A stretch of 64,000 bases of DNA. It comes from Phytophthora sp. 'mugwort'. Taxonomy: Eukaryota > Oomycota > Peronosporomycetes > Peronosporales > Peronosporaceae. Below are positions 22,889 through 33,247 of this stretch, in pieces. The translations under genes and the position numbers were made by a program. Positions within the stretch are counted from its first letter, which is position 1. Every line of letters begins with the position of its first letter. The DNA lies in assembly GCA_033558025.1 (NCBI GenBank), contig JAUCEF010000007.1, positions 1,984,001 through 2,048,000 of the forward strand, in the 5' to 3' direction. A model generated the notes under the pieces. The model searched no databases. It was not told the origin of the DNA and worked only from the letters and a program-made list of their open reading frames with translations.

Positions 22889-23350
22889 TAAGCCCACTTG
22901 CCAGGAGCTTGTGAAATAGAGCTAGCGAGTTTTCTGAAATACTCAACGTCTTCCTCTGTTATCATTGTAGGCGGTGCGTCCACGGCGAATGCAGGAAGAG
23001 GAGCGGTCGGCTCTGGTATTTTAGCATGCTCAACGTGCGGCTCGCTGTTCTGCACAGTTAGGCTCTCACCCGTAGCGGACACGGGCGAGCATATCGCTTC
23101 ACTTGCGACGCTGATTGGCAATTGGTCGGTGATTTCCAAAGCTCTGGTTGTTGCGCGTCGGGACTGCTGGTGGTATGAACATCACCACCTTGAGCAGCGT
23201 CTGGTGAGGCACGTGGACTGAGGTTTGGAGGCGTCGCTGGGGTTTAAATGTTGTCTGTGCCGACATCTTGCTGCTTCTTGAGCTGGGCAATGGTCTCTGG
23301 AGGAATTCAGAGCCTGATTTTCAGTCAGGAACCGCGATTCTCGGCGCGTT

Positions 23351-23876
23351 TCATCGGCCCCCAACGGAGAAATAGGTCTTATTCAGTTTTTTTTTTCGGC
23401 CAGATACCGTCGGATATGCAGCTGGAAAATTGATACACCCGAACAAACAGTTTCTTCTTGCTCGTGAAAGTTTAGAGCCGCGAAGCATTTGAAATAGCTG
23501 GATCTGGAAAGCTTCTTCATTGACGTTGGTGCCTGACACTCCTGGGTGATTGTAATCGAATGTAAAAAAGCGATCGCTTGTTGATTCTCGATGTGGCACC
23601 GGAAGATGTTGAACCAAGTAAGCCTTCAGAGTTCTTGTCGCAGTCATTATTGCCTAAGTCGCTGTCAGCATGGGCAATGCCGCCAGATGTCTTCCTGTAC
23701 TTGTCGTCCTCAATGATCTTGACTTTCGACGCGATAGTTGTGAAGCTACGCTGGCGAAGCTTCAGGTTGTTGTTTGTGTTGGCTTTGACGGCGATGTTAA
23801 TCATTATCGTCGTTACCAAAAAGCAACTTAACCAAGCGCGCTCTTCGCGCGCTTGTCCTCTCCGCACGTGTCGCAA
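23351..23876 (-). pseudogene. possible secreted-protein relic upstream of the interrupted ORF
   Basis: Reading the minus strand from 23876, a hydrophobic stretch (WLSCFLVTTIMINIAVKA) resembles a signal peptide. It is followed by Asn- and Lys-rich sequence, a stop at about 23517 and an overlapping frame from 23647 to 23351. The first in-frame codon upstream of the hydrophobic stretch is not ATG, and a stop lies just before it. No RxLR, dEER or LFLAK motif is seen. The order and strand suggest it was the 5' part of the gene that continues at 23190-20773, but that link is inference. Confidence 0.3.
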
Positions 23877-24193
23877 GAGCTCGTATCCCTATATTGAAAA
23901 TCCGACGCAGCTATCATGATTGTGCGGCTCGAGGTTCAACAACGACATGAAATGAGACCTCAAAAGGCGGCGAGACGTCACGTTGGTCAGATTGGTCAAA
24001 TTGACACGGAGAAGCTCGTGAATGGTGGATCGATGCCGCCGGGGTCGGGCCAAAGCAGCTTAGATATTCTCTGGTACGACACGAGCAGAATCAAACATTC
24101 TCAGCCAGCTTGAAACCCGAAATCTAGTGACGAACCCGAACGGTAGTGCGGTCGTGGAACATGGCCAGAGAGGATATGACTGATGAACGCCAG

Positions 24194-25683
24194 TTATGGT
24201 GGCTCGTGAAGCTTACCTTGACTCAGCATTGCGGTTTGAGTCAGCGCCATGAAATCAAAGTCACCAAAGCTGGCATTCCGCCCAAACTTCGTTCCAATTT
24301 GAAGGTTGTGCTGGACGATGAAGATGTCTAGGATTCGAAGACCAACTTCAGCTGATAGTGAGCATTTGAGCAGCTTCTTAAGCCCCGAGTGAAAGCCTTG
24401 TAGCTGGCTTGTAGCCGCTATCCGCGTACTCGTGTCCGCCTCAGCGTAGTCGTTGTTCTCCACGAATAGTCGCCAAGCAGGATCTGAGCATCGTTACTAA
24501 CAACGCATCCCCGCCAGGTTGACTCCGAGCAGGCCAGATCCTTAGCTGAAACGAGATCTGCGACGCGGCGAAACTCTGCCTCCATTTCTTCAGGTGGGCG
24601 CAGCTTGCGATCCACCGTGTACATCGCGCTCATCAACTCCTTTGAGATCCACTTTTTCTTAGCTTTGTCAGCCAGCTTTTCTTTCACACGCATCACCACG
24701 TGAAAAGGTCCTGTTTCACGTGTACCATATCGACAAACGTATTTTGCACCATGCTCCGCACGCCGTTAGTGTTATCACTAACCAGGTAGATAGTACCCTC
24801 ATATTCAGCTTTCAAAGTTGGCTTCACGACTTTCAGTAGCGCCGCCGTCTCCTCGTTTTTCTCCGATTTAGTCAAACGGCGACCGACAATCTGGCCCACC
24901 TCGTTCTGCACAAGAAGCAGTAGCTTGGCGTCCGAAATACTAGCGCGCTGCCCCGGAGCATCCCAAATCTCCAACTTCTTGCAAAATTTGGCCGAGTGAT
25001 CCATGCACAGCACCTTTCGAACTGCTATTTTCTGCATCAACAGCTCACACAGAGGGCCGTACAGTGCCGTTGTCTCCATCCAGACAGCATTGAGAACCTT
25101 GCTATCCACAAGTGCATGCTTGGCGCAATAGCCCCAACCCTAGGTGGCGTCGGCGCCACATAATCCGGATTAATCGTGCACAGGTGGCGCACTCGGTCAG
25201 CAAACAGTGTGCGACGAATATTAGCGATCGTGTTGCTCAATCCATTGGGCGACATCATCCCGTCATGGATGAGCTCTAGCAGGGCCTTGAAGTAGCCTCT
25301 TTTGGAGCTGAGCACGTAGGAGAAGTGAGCCATGGCCTCAACGTTAGACCGCATATACGCAGGGGAAATCGTAGAGAAGCATTTACGAGCATTGCCGGCG
25401 CACTGATACTTAATATAAAGTAAGTTTTGCTTCCCCTCGACGTCTTCCACTGTATGCTGCAGGTATTCCTTTACTCTCGGCGTGCAGCTGCATTCCGGGG
25501 CGATGCATGACGGCTTCTTGCCGCGGCAGACGGCTTCCGGGACCCACACTACCACACGGTTGTCAAACAGCTCCGCCAAAGGCGACAACTCATCCCAGTG
25601 ACGCTTAAACTCAGGGCAGGCGACAACCGGAGGGAAAGCTCTCTTGGCAAGGGCCTCCTAAATCAGCCGTTTCCTCTCCATCT
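24194..25683 (-). pseudogene. unclassified DDE-type transposase remnant
   Basis: The minus-strand ATG at about 25683 (MERKRLI) meets TAG after seven codons. The same frame then continues with a Cys-rich zinc-binding region (CRGKKPSCIAPECSC near 25510) and a helical region to about 25100. Other frames carry a CMDHSAKFCKKL block (about 24990-25010) and a YLVSDNTNGVRSMV block (about 24755-24800), which look like the first two acidic positions of an RNase H-fold transposase. A C-terminal piece (SQLQGFHSGLKKLLKC at about 24370-24420) resembles the end of such enzymes. Frames change at about 25100, 24700 and 24465. No TIR was found. I cannot place it in a superfamily. Confidence 0.5.
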
Positions 25684-25979
25684 TGGGGTTTCGTAGTTGG
25701 TTTTTGAGCCAGCAAACGCAACATTTATAATGTAATGCTTATATCGGAGTTATCGGAGCTCAGAGGTCTTCGTCGGAGATGTCGGAGCCTGGCGGCCCCA
25801 ACATCACCGATAAGTCCTGAACGCCGTTACACGATTGACCATGTGCACGAGCTGACCAAAATCGATAAGTGAAGCTCTGCGGATTTCTTTGCTGCGCCGT
25901 TTCGGCGGACAAGATCACACTGGACTCGCTTAGCGAATGCTACGTGTGCACACTGAAGGTGTACTGACCATTAGATCGC

Positions 25980-27420
25980 CACCAATTTGCCGGACATTAC
26001 TGCCATACAGGTGCGTGAGCGCCGTAAGCAATTGGACATTGTGCTGTGGATGAAACAGATTGATACGCTGGCCGCCGAGTTCCCCGCTCAGACCAACTAT
26101 TTGTACATGATGTACGGCGACTCTGTGGACGACCTCCCAGCGAGCGAGGAGGCCATCGTTGTGCGCGGTTGCGCCGCGTACTGTATCAATTCGTCAGTGG
26201 AGTTCGATTGGTGCGGTTTCAGCGCTATGCGCACTGTCCGCGAGCTCGGTAAGCCGGCCATCGTGGTCAACTACAAACTCCGAGACGGTAAGCATGGACT
26301 AGGACGAGAGCGACCGTCTGTACTTCGAGGAGTGGAGCGCGTGCTGGAAACCTGGGGACCGCGAGAAGCCCAAGGGTGTAATTGTGCCTGTGGGTGGCCA
26401 GCTTCCTAACAACCTGGTTATGCCGCTATTTAAGGCTGGCGTGAACATCCTGAGTACGTCCCCGGCAAGCATCGACAAGTGCGAGGATCCCCTCAAATTC
26501 TTGGCGCGTTCGGACACGCTCGGCGTGAACCAGCCGCATTGGGCCGAGGTCACCGACATGAAATCTGCGTTGGAATTCGCTGAGGAGGGTGCCTCGTATG
26601 AACGTCGCTTCTGACGCGGAACAACTGAGTGAATACCTGAACAGCGACGCCGTGAAGATTTGCGCTCGACCAGTGCATCCAAGTTCACCTGAATGCCAAG
26701 GAAATCGAGTTCGACGGTGTGGCCAAGGACGGTGCTATCCCCAATTACGCCATGAAGGAGCATGTGGAGAACGCCTGTGTGGAGTGTAATTACGCTACGC
26801 TTATGCTGCCTGCTTAGAGGCAGTACGTCGGCACGATCAAGCAGGTGAAGCGCATTGCTAGCGCTATCGCGCAGGCTCCGTACATCACGGGCCCGATCAA
26901 CATCCAGCGGATGGCTGGTGATAACAACGTCAAGGTGATTAAGTGCAACCTGCGTGCCTCGCGTACGTTCCCATTCATCTCGAAGACGTTCGACTTGAAC
27001 TTCATCAACCTGGCCACGAAGGTCATGATCGGCATGCCGGGTCACGTCGGTGCATATTGCTTTCATCAATATTGTCTACGCTGATGTGAAGGCGCGGTAG
27101 CTCTCGTTCACACGTCTGCACGGCGCGGACCCGAGCTTGGGTGTAAATATGTTGCAGACCGGGGAGGTGGCAGCTTTGTAACGGGCATGCACGAGTCGTA
27201 TCCGAAGGCGCTGCTAAAAGCTGTTTCAAGATACCCAAGGAGTACCAGGCCACGCGAGGGTCTCACGAACCACAAGGAGCTGACGATCTGCTACAAAATC
27301 CGTCGCAGCTGTCGACTTCGGCTTCTCGCTCATCAATAATATCAAGTGTGTGATGCTGTTCGCGCATGTCATGCAGAAGGCGCGCAAGCTGGAGCTCTGC
27401 AACATCTGCCAGTAATACGC
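25980..27420 (+). pseudogene. carbamoyl-phosphate synthase (pyrimidine, CAD-type) C-terminal half pseudogene
   Basis: In order on the plus strand, in several frames: KQIDTLAAEFPAQTNYLYM (about 26070-26110), SSVEFDWCGFSAMRTVREL (about 26190-26250), VGGQLPNNLVMPLFKAGV (about 26390-26440), a TSPASID block, YVGTIKQVKRI and GPINIQRMAGDNNVKVIKC (about 26820-26950), then RLHGADPSLGV (about 27115-27150). A last piece, DFGFSLINNIKCVMLF (about 27315-27360), matches the end of an MGS-type regulatory domain. These are landmark motifs of the second synthetase domain (CPS.B) and MGS domain of pyrimidine-specific CPSase II. The first half of the enzyme, ATCase and DHOase are absent. Frames break near 26290, 26600, 26660, 26815 and 27060, so it is a processed-looking or decayed copy. 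Confidence 0.75.
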
Positions 27421-28485
27421 GACGCCCATGATCGACTGGCGTCCATCAAGATATCCATTTTCTAAGCTTTCATAGTCACTAGCCATAGTCCCTATCGACA
27501 ACGCGATGCCGAACGCCTGCCCAATGATACTGCTGGTCTCCAGTACGAGAACGGCACGTGACCAACATACTAGACCACCTTGAGGCGCTCCTACACTTCC
27601 TGCGGCAGCGAGTTTAAGACAACCTCGAAGAACGGGTCATTTCTCACCGCTTCATACAGAGCACTGATCTGGTTGCGCAAATCCGCCGCCGCTCCGAAAG
27701 TTACCAGTGCCGCCAAGGAATCCTTGTGTGCGCTGTGCCCAACGCCTCGTACGCCGACGAGCTGTCCAGAACTGTGTCAAACGCACCAGCTCAGCTTGGT
27801 AGTTCTCTATCTTCTGCACTCTGCCAGGTCGTAAAACAGTTGAAAATGGTGTAATGGTCGTTCTGATAACGCATGTGCACTTTCGTTTGGCGTGACTGCT
27901 ATAAGTATCCTGTTTGGTCTGTAGACACTCCACTTGTATTTTGTGTGTGTGCTATTGGGCCGCTCCAGAAAATTCTTCTTGGCCAGCACAAAAACGTGCA
28001 TAAATGATGTCAGTTTTAGTCTGACCAAATCATTGGGCACTGAAAACATGATCACAATTTGTGCTGCGCAAAGCTCTCTGATCTCTCTCTCATTGGCCGA
28101 GAAAGCCAAAGAGGATCACTATGCTAATCCCGCTTCTGCTAGTCCTGTTACAAGACCAAGCTCGTGGTCGTCGCAAGGAGGTTTCCGGAGCAGACTGTCC
28201 CGACGCCAGCGCCGCCTTCGTGATCGCCGCGTTGGCCGCATCGCCCTGCACGCCCCCGAAAACCTCTGCTTTTGCTGTGATGTTCGGATCAGGCTTAGAC
28301 TCGGCGCTTATCACACTCACAGGCCTAGATCATAAGACATTCTGATACATTCTGAGGGTCTACGAGAAGATATACAACGAATAGACGCCTTACAATAAGA
28401 ATGGATATGCTATTAAGCTTCGAAAGGAGGACGACCGCGCTCACTCGATGCTACTCAGAGCCTAGCGCTTACTTTATCATGGGCA
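27421..28485. other. no gene recognised; short protein-like patch on minus strand
   Basis: Only a minus-strand patch at about 27745-27600 looks coding (AAADLRNQISALYEAVRND, then PFFEVVLNSLPQEV and a stop). It loosely recalls the C-terminal region of mitofilin/Mic60 proteins, but this is too short to assert. The rest shows no motif. Confidence 0.25.
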
Positions 28486-29258
28486 AGAACAAGAGGGGCT
28501 ACATTTGCGTTGTTCATGATTTTTGGTGTTACCAGCAGCGTTGGAATGCTCTTTCTTCGATTCGGGCGCAGAATCCTACTTAGCGTCTAAGGCAGTGATG
28601 CCAATGCTGCTGTGAAATTTCCTTCCCAAGCACAAGTAGAACGCTACGAGCAAGCTTTCTTACGAAAGCACTCTGTTCTCAAGGATGTGTACGTGGTGAT
28701 GGATGGGTTGAAGCTGTATCTTCAATAGAGTGGGGACTGTGTGATGCAAAATATGTTTTTTTTACAGGATGGACCACTTCGTTGGCAACGTCATGGTGTT
28801 TGTTCCCGATGGAACGATCGTTGCCTGCGGTTTGAACGCCCCGGGGTCAATGCATGATTCACAAATTGCTGAGACAGCTCAGATCTACTCAAAACTACAG
28901 AGTGTCGACGACAGAAGCGGGGCCAAGCGCGTGGTTGATTCTGCATTTGCGGCAGGCGATTATCCATTTTTGGTGAAGTCAAGTCAAGACTACCTTGGTG
29001 TCCGCTACTGCCGCGGATATCATTTATTTGCACCAGGCCACGTCGGCACGCCAGTCTGCTGAATAGAGAATGCGAGCTTTTCAAAGCTCGTTTCCACGTT
29101 TGATAGACCGATTTGTATATAAAGAGAGAGGAGAAAGAAGATTGATTCTTGAGTCCTGCGTATTAGTTGTCAATCTTCGCGCTAGGTTTGTTGCAATTAA
29201 CCAAATCCTTTCTGTCTACACGCCGGAGCTCAGACGCATTGTACGGGAACTCCTTTAA
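28486..29258 (+). pseudogene. PIF/Harbinger-type transposase remnant
   Basis: Plus-strand pieces of a DDE_4 (Harbinger) nuclease: GYICVVHDFWCYQQRWN near 28500, DVYVVMDGLKLYLQ near 28690, DHFVGNVMVFVPDGTIVAC near 28770-28830, PGSMHDSQIAE near 28845 and KRVVDSAFAAGDYPFL near 28925. The C-terminal part FQSSFPRLIDRFVY follows near 29075-29120. The frame changes near 29030, and an in-frame TAG at about 29055 interrupts the SAE-x-x-MRAF stretch, where related copies usually have Trp-Gly. The copy is dead. A partner MADF-type gene is not seen nearby. Confidence 0.75.
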
Positions 29259-29364
29259 CAATAAACTACTTCTCTTCAGCTCTTCCTCTGTTCGCTGTCT
29301 TCTTCACCTTGCCAGTCACAACCATCCCTAACATTTCGAGGAAGCGCAGGCTCTGATCACGATA

Positions 29365-30199
29365 CTAAGCGCACTCAAGATGATCCTGCTCTCGATCCTG
29401 TCGACGCTCTTCGCGCTCGCGTACACGATCTTCCTGTTCGCGTTTGTGGCGGCGCATTTCATCAGCCCGGTCTTCTTCGCGGCGACGACGTTCTTCCTCC
29501 CGACGCGGATGCTCTTCTTCTCGCAATAAGCGAGCTTGCTCTCGATCGAACTTGCGTTGCTCCTGCTCGTGCAAAAATAACTGCCTGTGTGATTGCCAAT
29601 ATATATCTCCATTCCCTTCACTAGTTGCACGGATGCGTGGAGCAACCAGCGGGCGCGGAGCTAACGCTGGTCTTTACCTTCAACGGTCGCTTCTTCATCG
29701 CTATCAAAGAGAGTTGCAGCCTCCTCTGGGATGCCATCACCTTGTGCTTCATCAGCACGATCGGTGATTTCTTCCGCTTTTCGAATTGCTCGCTCGACGG
29801 TTGGTGGGGTGTGAGGATTGCCTGTACCCATATTAGTTTTGTACACCCGAGAACTTTTTGCGGAGGCTTTTTAGACTGTGCGCTCGACGCCAGGACAAGC
29901 CTCATTGTGAAGGCGGGCGACTGTCTCCCACTCGTCGCGAGCGATAGGCTTCCACTTTTCGAGCAATCTAGCAGCACTTTAAGCTCATGGGCCTCGAATC
30001 CGGTGCCTCTAGTTGCATAGGATGGAGCATGTTTCCTCGTCTTCGTTGGTACACTCTTGGCGCCGTCCCCTTTAGTGTTTAGCAAAGCAGCCGTGCCCGA
30101 GCCCGTAGCCTGGAAGACGGTCGCGACATCGACCTCATCGTACACCAGGTCGATGCCTTCTATGTCTCCGTCCTGTAAAGTGCTGAAGTCCTCCATCAC
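29365..30199 (-). pseudogene. multicopy SANT-like/coiled-coil protein family member, frameshifted
   Basis: The minus-strand frame from 30199 starts MMEDFSTLQDGD and includes a helix-rich AHELKVLLDC segment like a Myb/SANT helix. Another frame at 29846-29661 carries GTGNPHTPPTVERAIRKAEE and an acidic tail. A third at 29574-29365 is a long Glu/Arg-rich coiled coil (REEERRRREEDRADEMRRH). This order (SANT-like domain, NPHTPP-type linker, acidic region, coiled coil) is that of a repetitive gene family common in oomycete genomes, which I recall as repeat-associated. The function is unknown. At least two frameshifts make this copy a pseudogene. Confidence 0.5.
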
Positions 30200-31019
30200 C
30201 TGGACGCGGCGAACTGGAGCGGCTTCAGTTCGAGCGAGGAGAGCCGCCAGAGCCGCAAGATATCATGCGACTTGCACCGTCCACTGCTGCTGATGGGCGG
30301 GTCTCCAGGTCTTGTGCTTCATCTCTTTGGTCGTCGAGCTTTGCTGGGATCTGCCACCTCCTCCTCACACCTGGTTCGGTTGCGAGACGGACGAATGACG
30401 TGCGTGCTGAGCGTCGTTCTAGGAGGCTTGCGTAGTGGAGGCATATAGCTTACAAGTTGGAGCCGCGTAGTTGATCGACTGCCAGACCTGGAGACTCTTG
30501 CTGTGTGAAGCGCCTGTCGTTGATTTGGTCTGTCTGTTGCGCAGGGAGCGGGACCTCGCAATGGGAGACATCTAGCGTCTACTTTTGCAGCTGCCACGGG
30601 ATTGTCTATGTCAGCAAAGTCCGACTAAAAGAGCAAAATAGGTTTTTCCGGAGCAGCCCATTAACGGCACGCTGTGTGGTCAAAAAAGTTATTTGTGTGC
30701 TGAAACTCAACAGTTTGGTGGAGCTACACCGACCTCCTTAATGATCACTCCGGACAAAACATGCTACGTTTAGTGTACAATACATAAATGTAGTGGTACA
30801 AACTCTGTACTATAAAGCAGGTGCACGTGGCACAGTTTTGCTCAGACTGTCACAGACGACTCCACGCAACACCACCACGCTTGTTGTCTTCAGGTGAGCA
30901 GGCGGCATCCCCTCCTCGTCGTCTGTGCTCTCCTCTCTCTTGTGCATCCGCTTCCAAAAGACGCTGTAGATTAAATCCTAACCGCCCTGCCCCCCCCCCC
31001 CTTCCCCAAAGAGAGAAAC
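30200..31019. other. intergenic; upstream region of the ankyrin gene
   Basis: No convincing gene. A run of 12 or so cytosines lies just before the ankyrin gene start (about 30988-31001). The segment from about 30770 probably holds its promoter and 5' UTR. Confidence 0.4.
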
Positions 31020-32186
31020 ATGTTCGGCTACTTCGCGGAGAAGCTCAACGTGAAGAACTTGGGTGAGCTGCTAGCCCCGACGCTGACGCCCGAGCAGGAA
31101 TTCCACGCCACCATCGAGCAAGGCTTGCACGACAAGTTCGTACGCATGCTGGATGAGCAGAACATCGACCCTAACGCCAAGAACGACGCCGGTAACCTGC
31201 CCATTCACACGGCGGCGTACTACGGGCGCGTGGATTTCCTCGAGCTCCTGTTGGCCCACAACGTCGACGTGAACGCAACATGCCCGCGCCAAAACTCGGC
31301 GCTTCACTACGCGGCAGCGCAGAGTCGCGATGATGCAGTCAAGTTCCTGGTGAATCACGGTGCCAATCCCGCGCTGCGTAACCGCAGCGGTCGCACGCCC
31401 TACGACGTGGCCAAGGGCGACAACATCCGCCAGTATCTTCTCCCGCTGCAGTTCCGACACGAAGATCCAACGCAGGCCGCATCGATGCTGCCACCAGGAA
31501 TTACCCCGTCCATGAATCCGTTAGCGCCTCGACCAGTCATCGCGCCGCCCCCGCTTAGTGGAGACTACTCAGCGACGCAGGGGCCTCCCATGGCCGTTCC
31601 CCAGCAGCAGACGCCACAGAACAATCTGTACGCTGCTGCTACACACAGTGCGATTCCTCGCGGTGGGCCGTCGCGATTTGCTCGTCCCAAAGACTATCGC
31701 CCCATCCAGGCTGACGGCTTCGGCTCGAGTGTCGGCAACGAAGAGCTGACAGCCAAGTTCGGTAACACCCGCGAAGTTAAGGTGACGGCACCGCCTCCGT
31801 CCATGATGGCGCCGTCGGTGCCCGCCTCTACTGAAAGTGCGGCTGTCGAAGGCTTGGTTCCTTCCTATCCTACTCCTAGTGCGAACCCGTATGCGTCCGC
31901 GTACGTGAACAATCCGCGTACAAGCAGCGGGTACGCGGGATATGCGCCTCCCAATGCTGGCGTTGCAGCTCGCGGCCCACCTCAATTCAAGATTTTCAAC
32001 CCCAAGCTGGCCACGGCTAATGATGCTAATGATGCTCCTGCTGCCCCAGCTCCTGCTCCTGTCCTTCCGGCGTTCGGCGCTGCGGCTGCTCCTCAATACG
32101 CGCCAACCCATGGTGCACCTTCAAACCACGCGCCTGCACAGGACGAGGAAGTCAATTTATCATCCAGCGCCAGCGTGCTGCAGTAG
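31020..32186 (+). CDS. ankyrin-repeat protein with Pro/Ala-rich C-terminus
   Basis: An intact intronless ORF of 388 residues starts at ATG 31020 (MFGYFAEKLN). Three to four ankyrin repeats are visible at about residues 24-130, with the signature motifs LPIHTAAYYGRVDFLELLL, SALHYAAAQSR and RTPYDVAKGD. The remaining 250 residues are low-complexity, rich in Pro, Ala, Ser and Asn, and end VLQ. Ankyrin repeats mediate protein contacts. The tail suggests a flexible scaffold or adaptor, but no partner can be named. No signal peptide or membrane segment is seen, so a cytoplasmic location is likely. The guanylate kinase gene starts 142 bp downstream on the same strand. Confidence 0.88.
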   Translation: MFGYFAEKLNVKNLGELLAPTLTPEQEFHATIEQGLHDKFVRMLDEQNIDPNAKNDAGNLPIHTAAYYGRVDFLELLLAHNVDVNATCPRQNSALHYAAAQSRDDAVKFLVNHGANPALRNRSGRTPYDVAKGDNIRQYLLPLQFRHEDPTQAASMLPPGITPSMNPLAPRPVIAPPPLSGDYSATQGPPMAVPQQQTPQNNLYAAATHSAIPRGGPSRFARPKDYRPIQADGFGSSVGNEELTAKFGNTREVKVTAPPPSMMAPSVPASTESAAVEGLVPSYPTPSANPYASAYVNNPRTSSGYAGYAPPNAGVAARGPPQFKIFNPKLATANDANDAPAAPAPAPVLPAFGAAAAPQYAPTHGAPSNHAPAQDEEVNLSSSASVLQ

Positions 32187-32328
32187 CCGTAGTAGCCATG
32201 CAAGTAAATACGGTATTACTACATGTGACAACATTTACTTGAAGTTTCCCTGCCTCATCTCTTGCCTTATGTGGTCCACACCGCACCTTCGGATTTATCC
32301 ACTCCCACTCATTGCATCACCGAGGGCC

Positions 32329-33147
32329 ATGAGCGCGGCGGAGCAGGAAGCGACCAAAGCGCTGGAGTCGCTCTCGTTTGAGGAGCTGTCGCTGCTGAAT
32401 GAGCGCAAGGAGGCGTTGAAGAAGGATCATGCGGCCTACGTGGAAGCGCACCCTGAGATCAAGACGCTACTGAGCGGCTTCATGTCGGTGCTGCTGCTCG
32501 AGAAGCCGCAGGACGTTGTGGCCTTCGCGGCCGAGCACTTCTCGTCCTTCCAGCCGCCGCACACTGAGTTGCAGCCCATCGTAATCGCTGGTCCATCCGG
32601 CGTGGGAAAGGGGACGCTCATAAATCTCTTATTGGACAAGTTCCCCAACACGTTTGGCTTCTCGGTGAGCCATACGACCCGAGGCCCGCGCGAGGGCGAG
32701 GTGGACGGCGTGGCCTATCATTTCACGCAGAAGGACAAGGTACTCCAGGAGATTAAGGATGGCCTCTTCCTCGAGCACGCCGAAGTGCACGGCAACGTGT
32801 ACGGAACCAGCAAGCGCGCCGTGCAGGACGTGCAGCAGCAGGGCAAGATCTGCATCCTGGACATCGATATCCAGGGTGTACAGCAGGTCAAGAAGTCGGG
32901 CTTCAGCGCCAAGTACCTCTTTATTGCCCCACCCTGCATGGAGGAGCTGGAGAAGCGTTTGCGTGGACGCGCCACCGAAACGGAGGACAAGATCCAGTTG
33001 CGCGTTCAGAACGCGGCGGGCGAACTGGCCTTCGGTCAGCAGTCGGGAGTCTTCGACGCCGTCCTCGTCAACAAATCGGTGGACGACAGCTTCCGGGAGC
33101 TGGTCGCCATGCTCAAACAGTGGTACCCGACTGTGGAGCTCAAGTAG
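32329..33147 (+). CDS. guanylate kinase with N-terminal RIIa/DPY-30-like extension
   Basis: ATG at 32329 (MSAAEQEATK) gives 272 residues. The open frame extends further 5', but that part overlaps the ankyrin gene and is not protein-like. Residues about 85-272 are guanylate kinase: P-loop GPSGVGKGT at 88-96, the GMP-binding SHTTRGPREGEVDGVAYHF block near 112-131 and the ILDIDIQGV motif near 175-183. The enzyme transfers phosphate from ATP to GMP. Residues about 41-73 (HPEIKTLLSGFMSVLLLEKP, then DVVAFAAEHF) match the pattern of RIIa/DPY-30-type dimerisation helices, which dock to AKAP-type partners and are common in flagellar proteins. That fusion is the unusual feature. Convergent with the cNMP-binding gene, 100 bp apart. 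Confidence 0.92.
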   Translation: MSAAEQEATKALESLSFEELSLLNERKEALKKDHAAYVEAHPEIKTLLSGFMSVLLLEKPQDVVAFAAEHFSSFQPPHTELQPIVIAGPSGVGKGTLINLLLDKFPNTFGFSVSHTTRGPREGEVDGVAYHFTQKDKVLQEIKDGLFLEHAEVHGNVYGTSKRAVQDVQQQGKICILDIDIQGVQQVKKSGFSAKYLFIAPPCMEELEKRLRGRATETEDKIQLRVQNAAGELAFGQQSGVFDAVLVNKSVDDSFRELVAMLKQWYPTVELK

Positions 33148-33247
33148 ATGCGTCGGACGATTAGCTCGGTGCTGCTAACGCATAACTGGATTTAAATTCT
33201 AAACGAGAGGTTTGCATGTACAGTACATGATTATTCGTTTGCCTCAT

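Larger units (their letters stand above)
20773..23190 (-). pseudogene. minus-strand ORF interrupted by the pogo-like element
   Basis: To the right of the transposon, a minus-strand frame (from about 23190 to 22889) ends in ...SQAPGKWA at the TA target site. To the left, from 21030 down to 20773, the same frame resumes after the matching TA with LHSYFLKKYPDSKLG and runs to a TAG at 20773-20775. Counting one TA only, the frame is continuous across the empty site, with about 85 codons on the left and about 95 on the right. This shows that the element landed in a coding sequence. The protein is not recognised. The 5' part lies in broken frames upstream (23351-23876). Confidence 0.6.

Noticed and set aside
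23600..23876. possible RxLR effector
   Set aside because: A signal-peptide-like stretch is present but there is no usable ATG, and no RxLR or dEER motif. The frame is broken.
27600..27850. mitofilin/Mic60 pseudogene
   Set aside because: Only about 40 residues look similar and from memory; too little to assert.
31942..32328. upstream extension of the guanylate kinase frame
   Set aside because: It overlaps the ankyrin gene in another frame, has low-complexity composition, and a good ATG follows at 32329.
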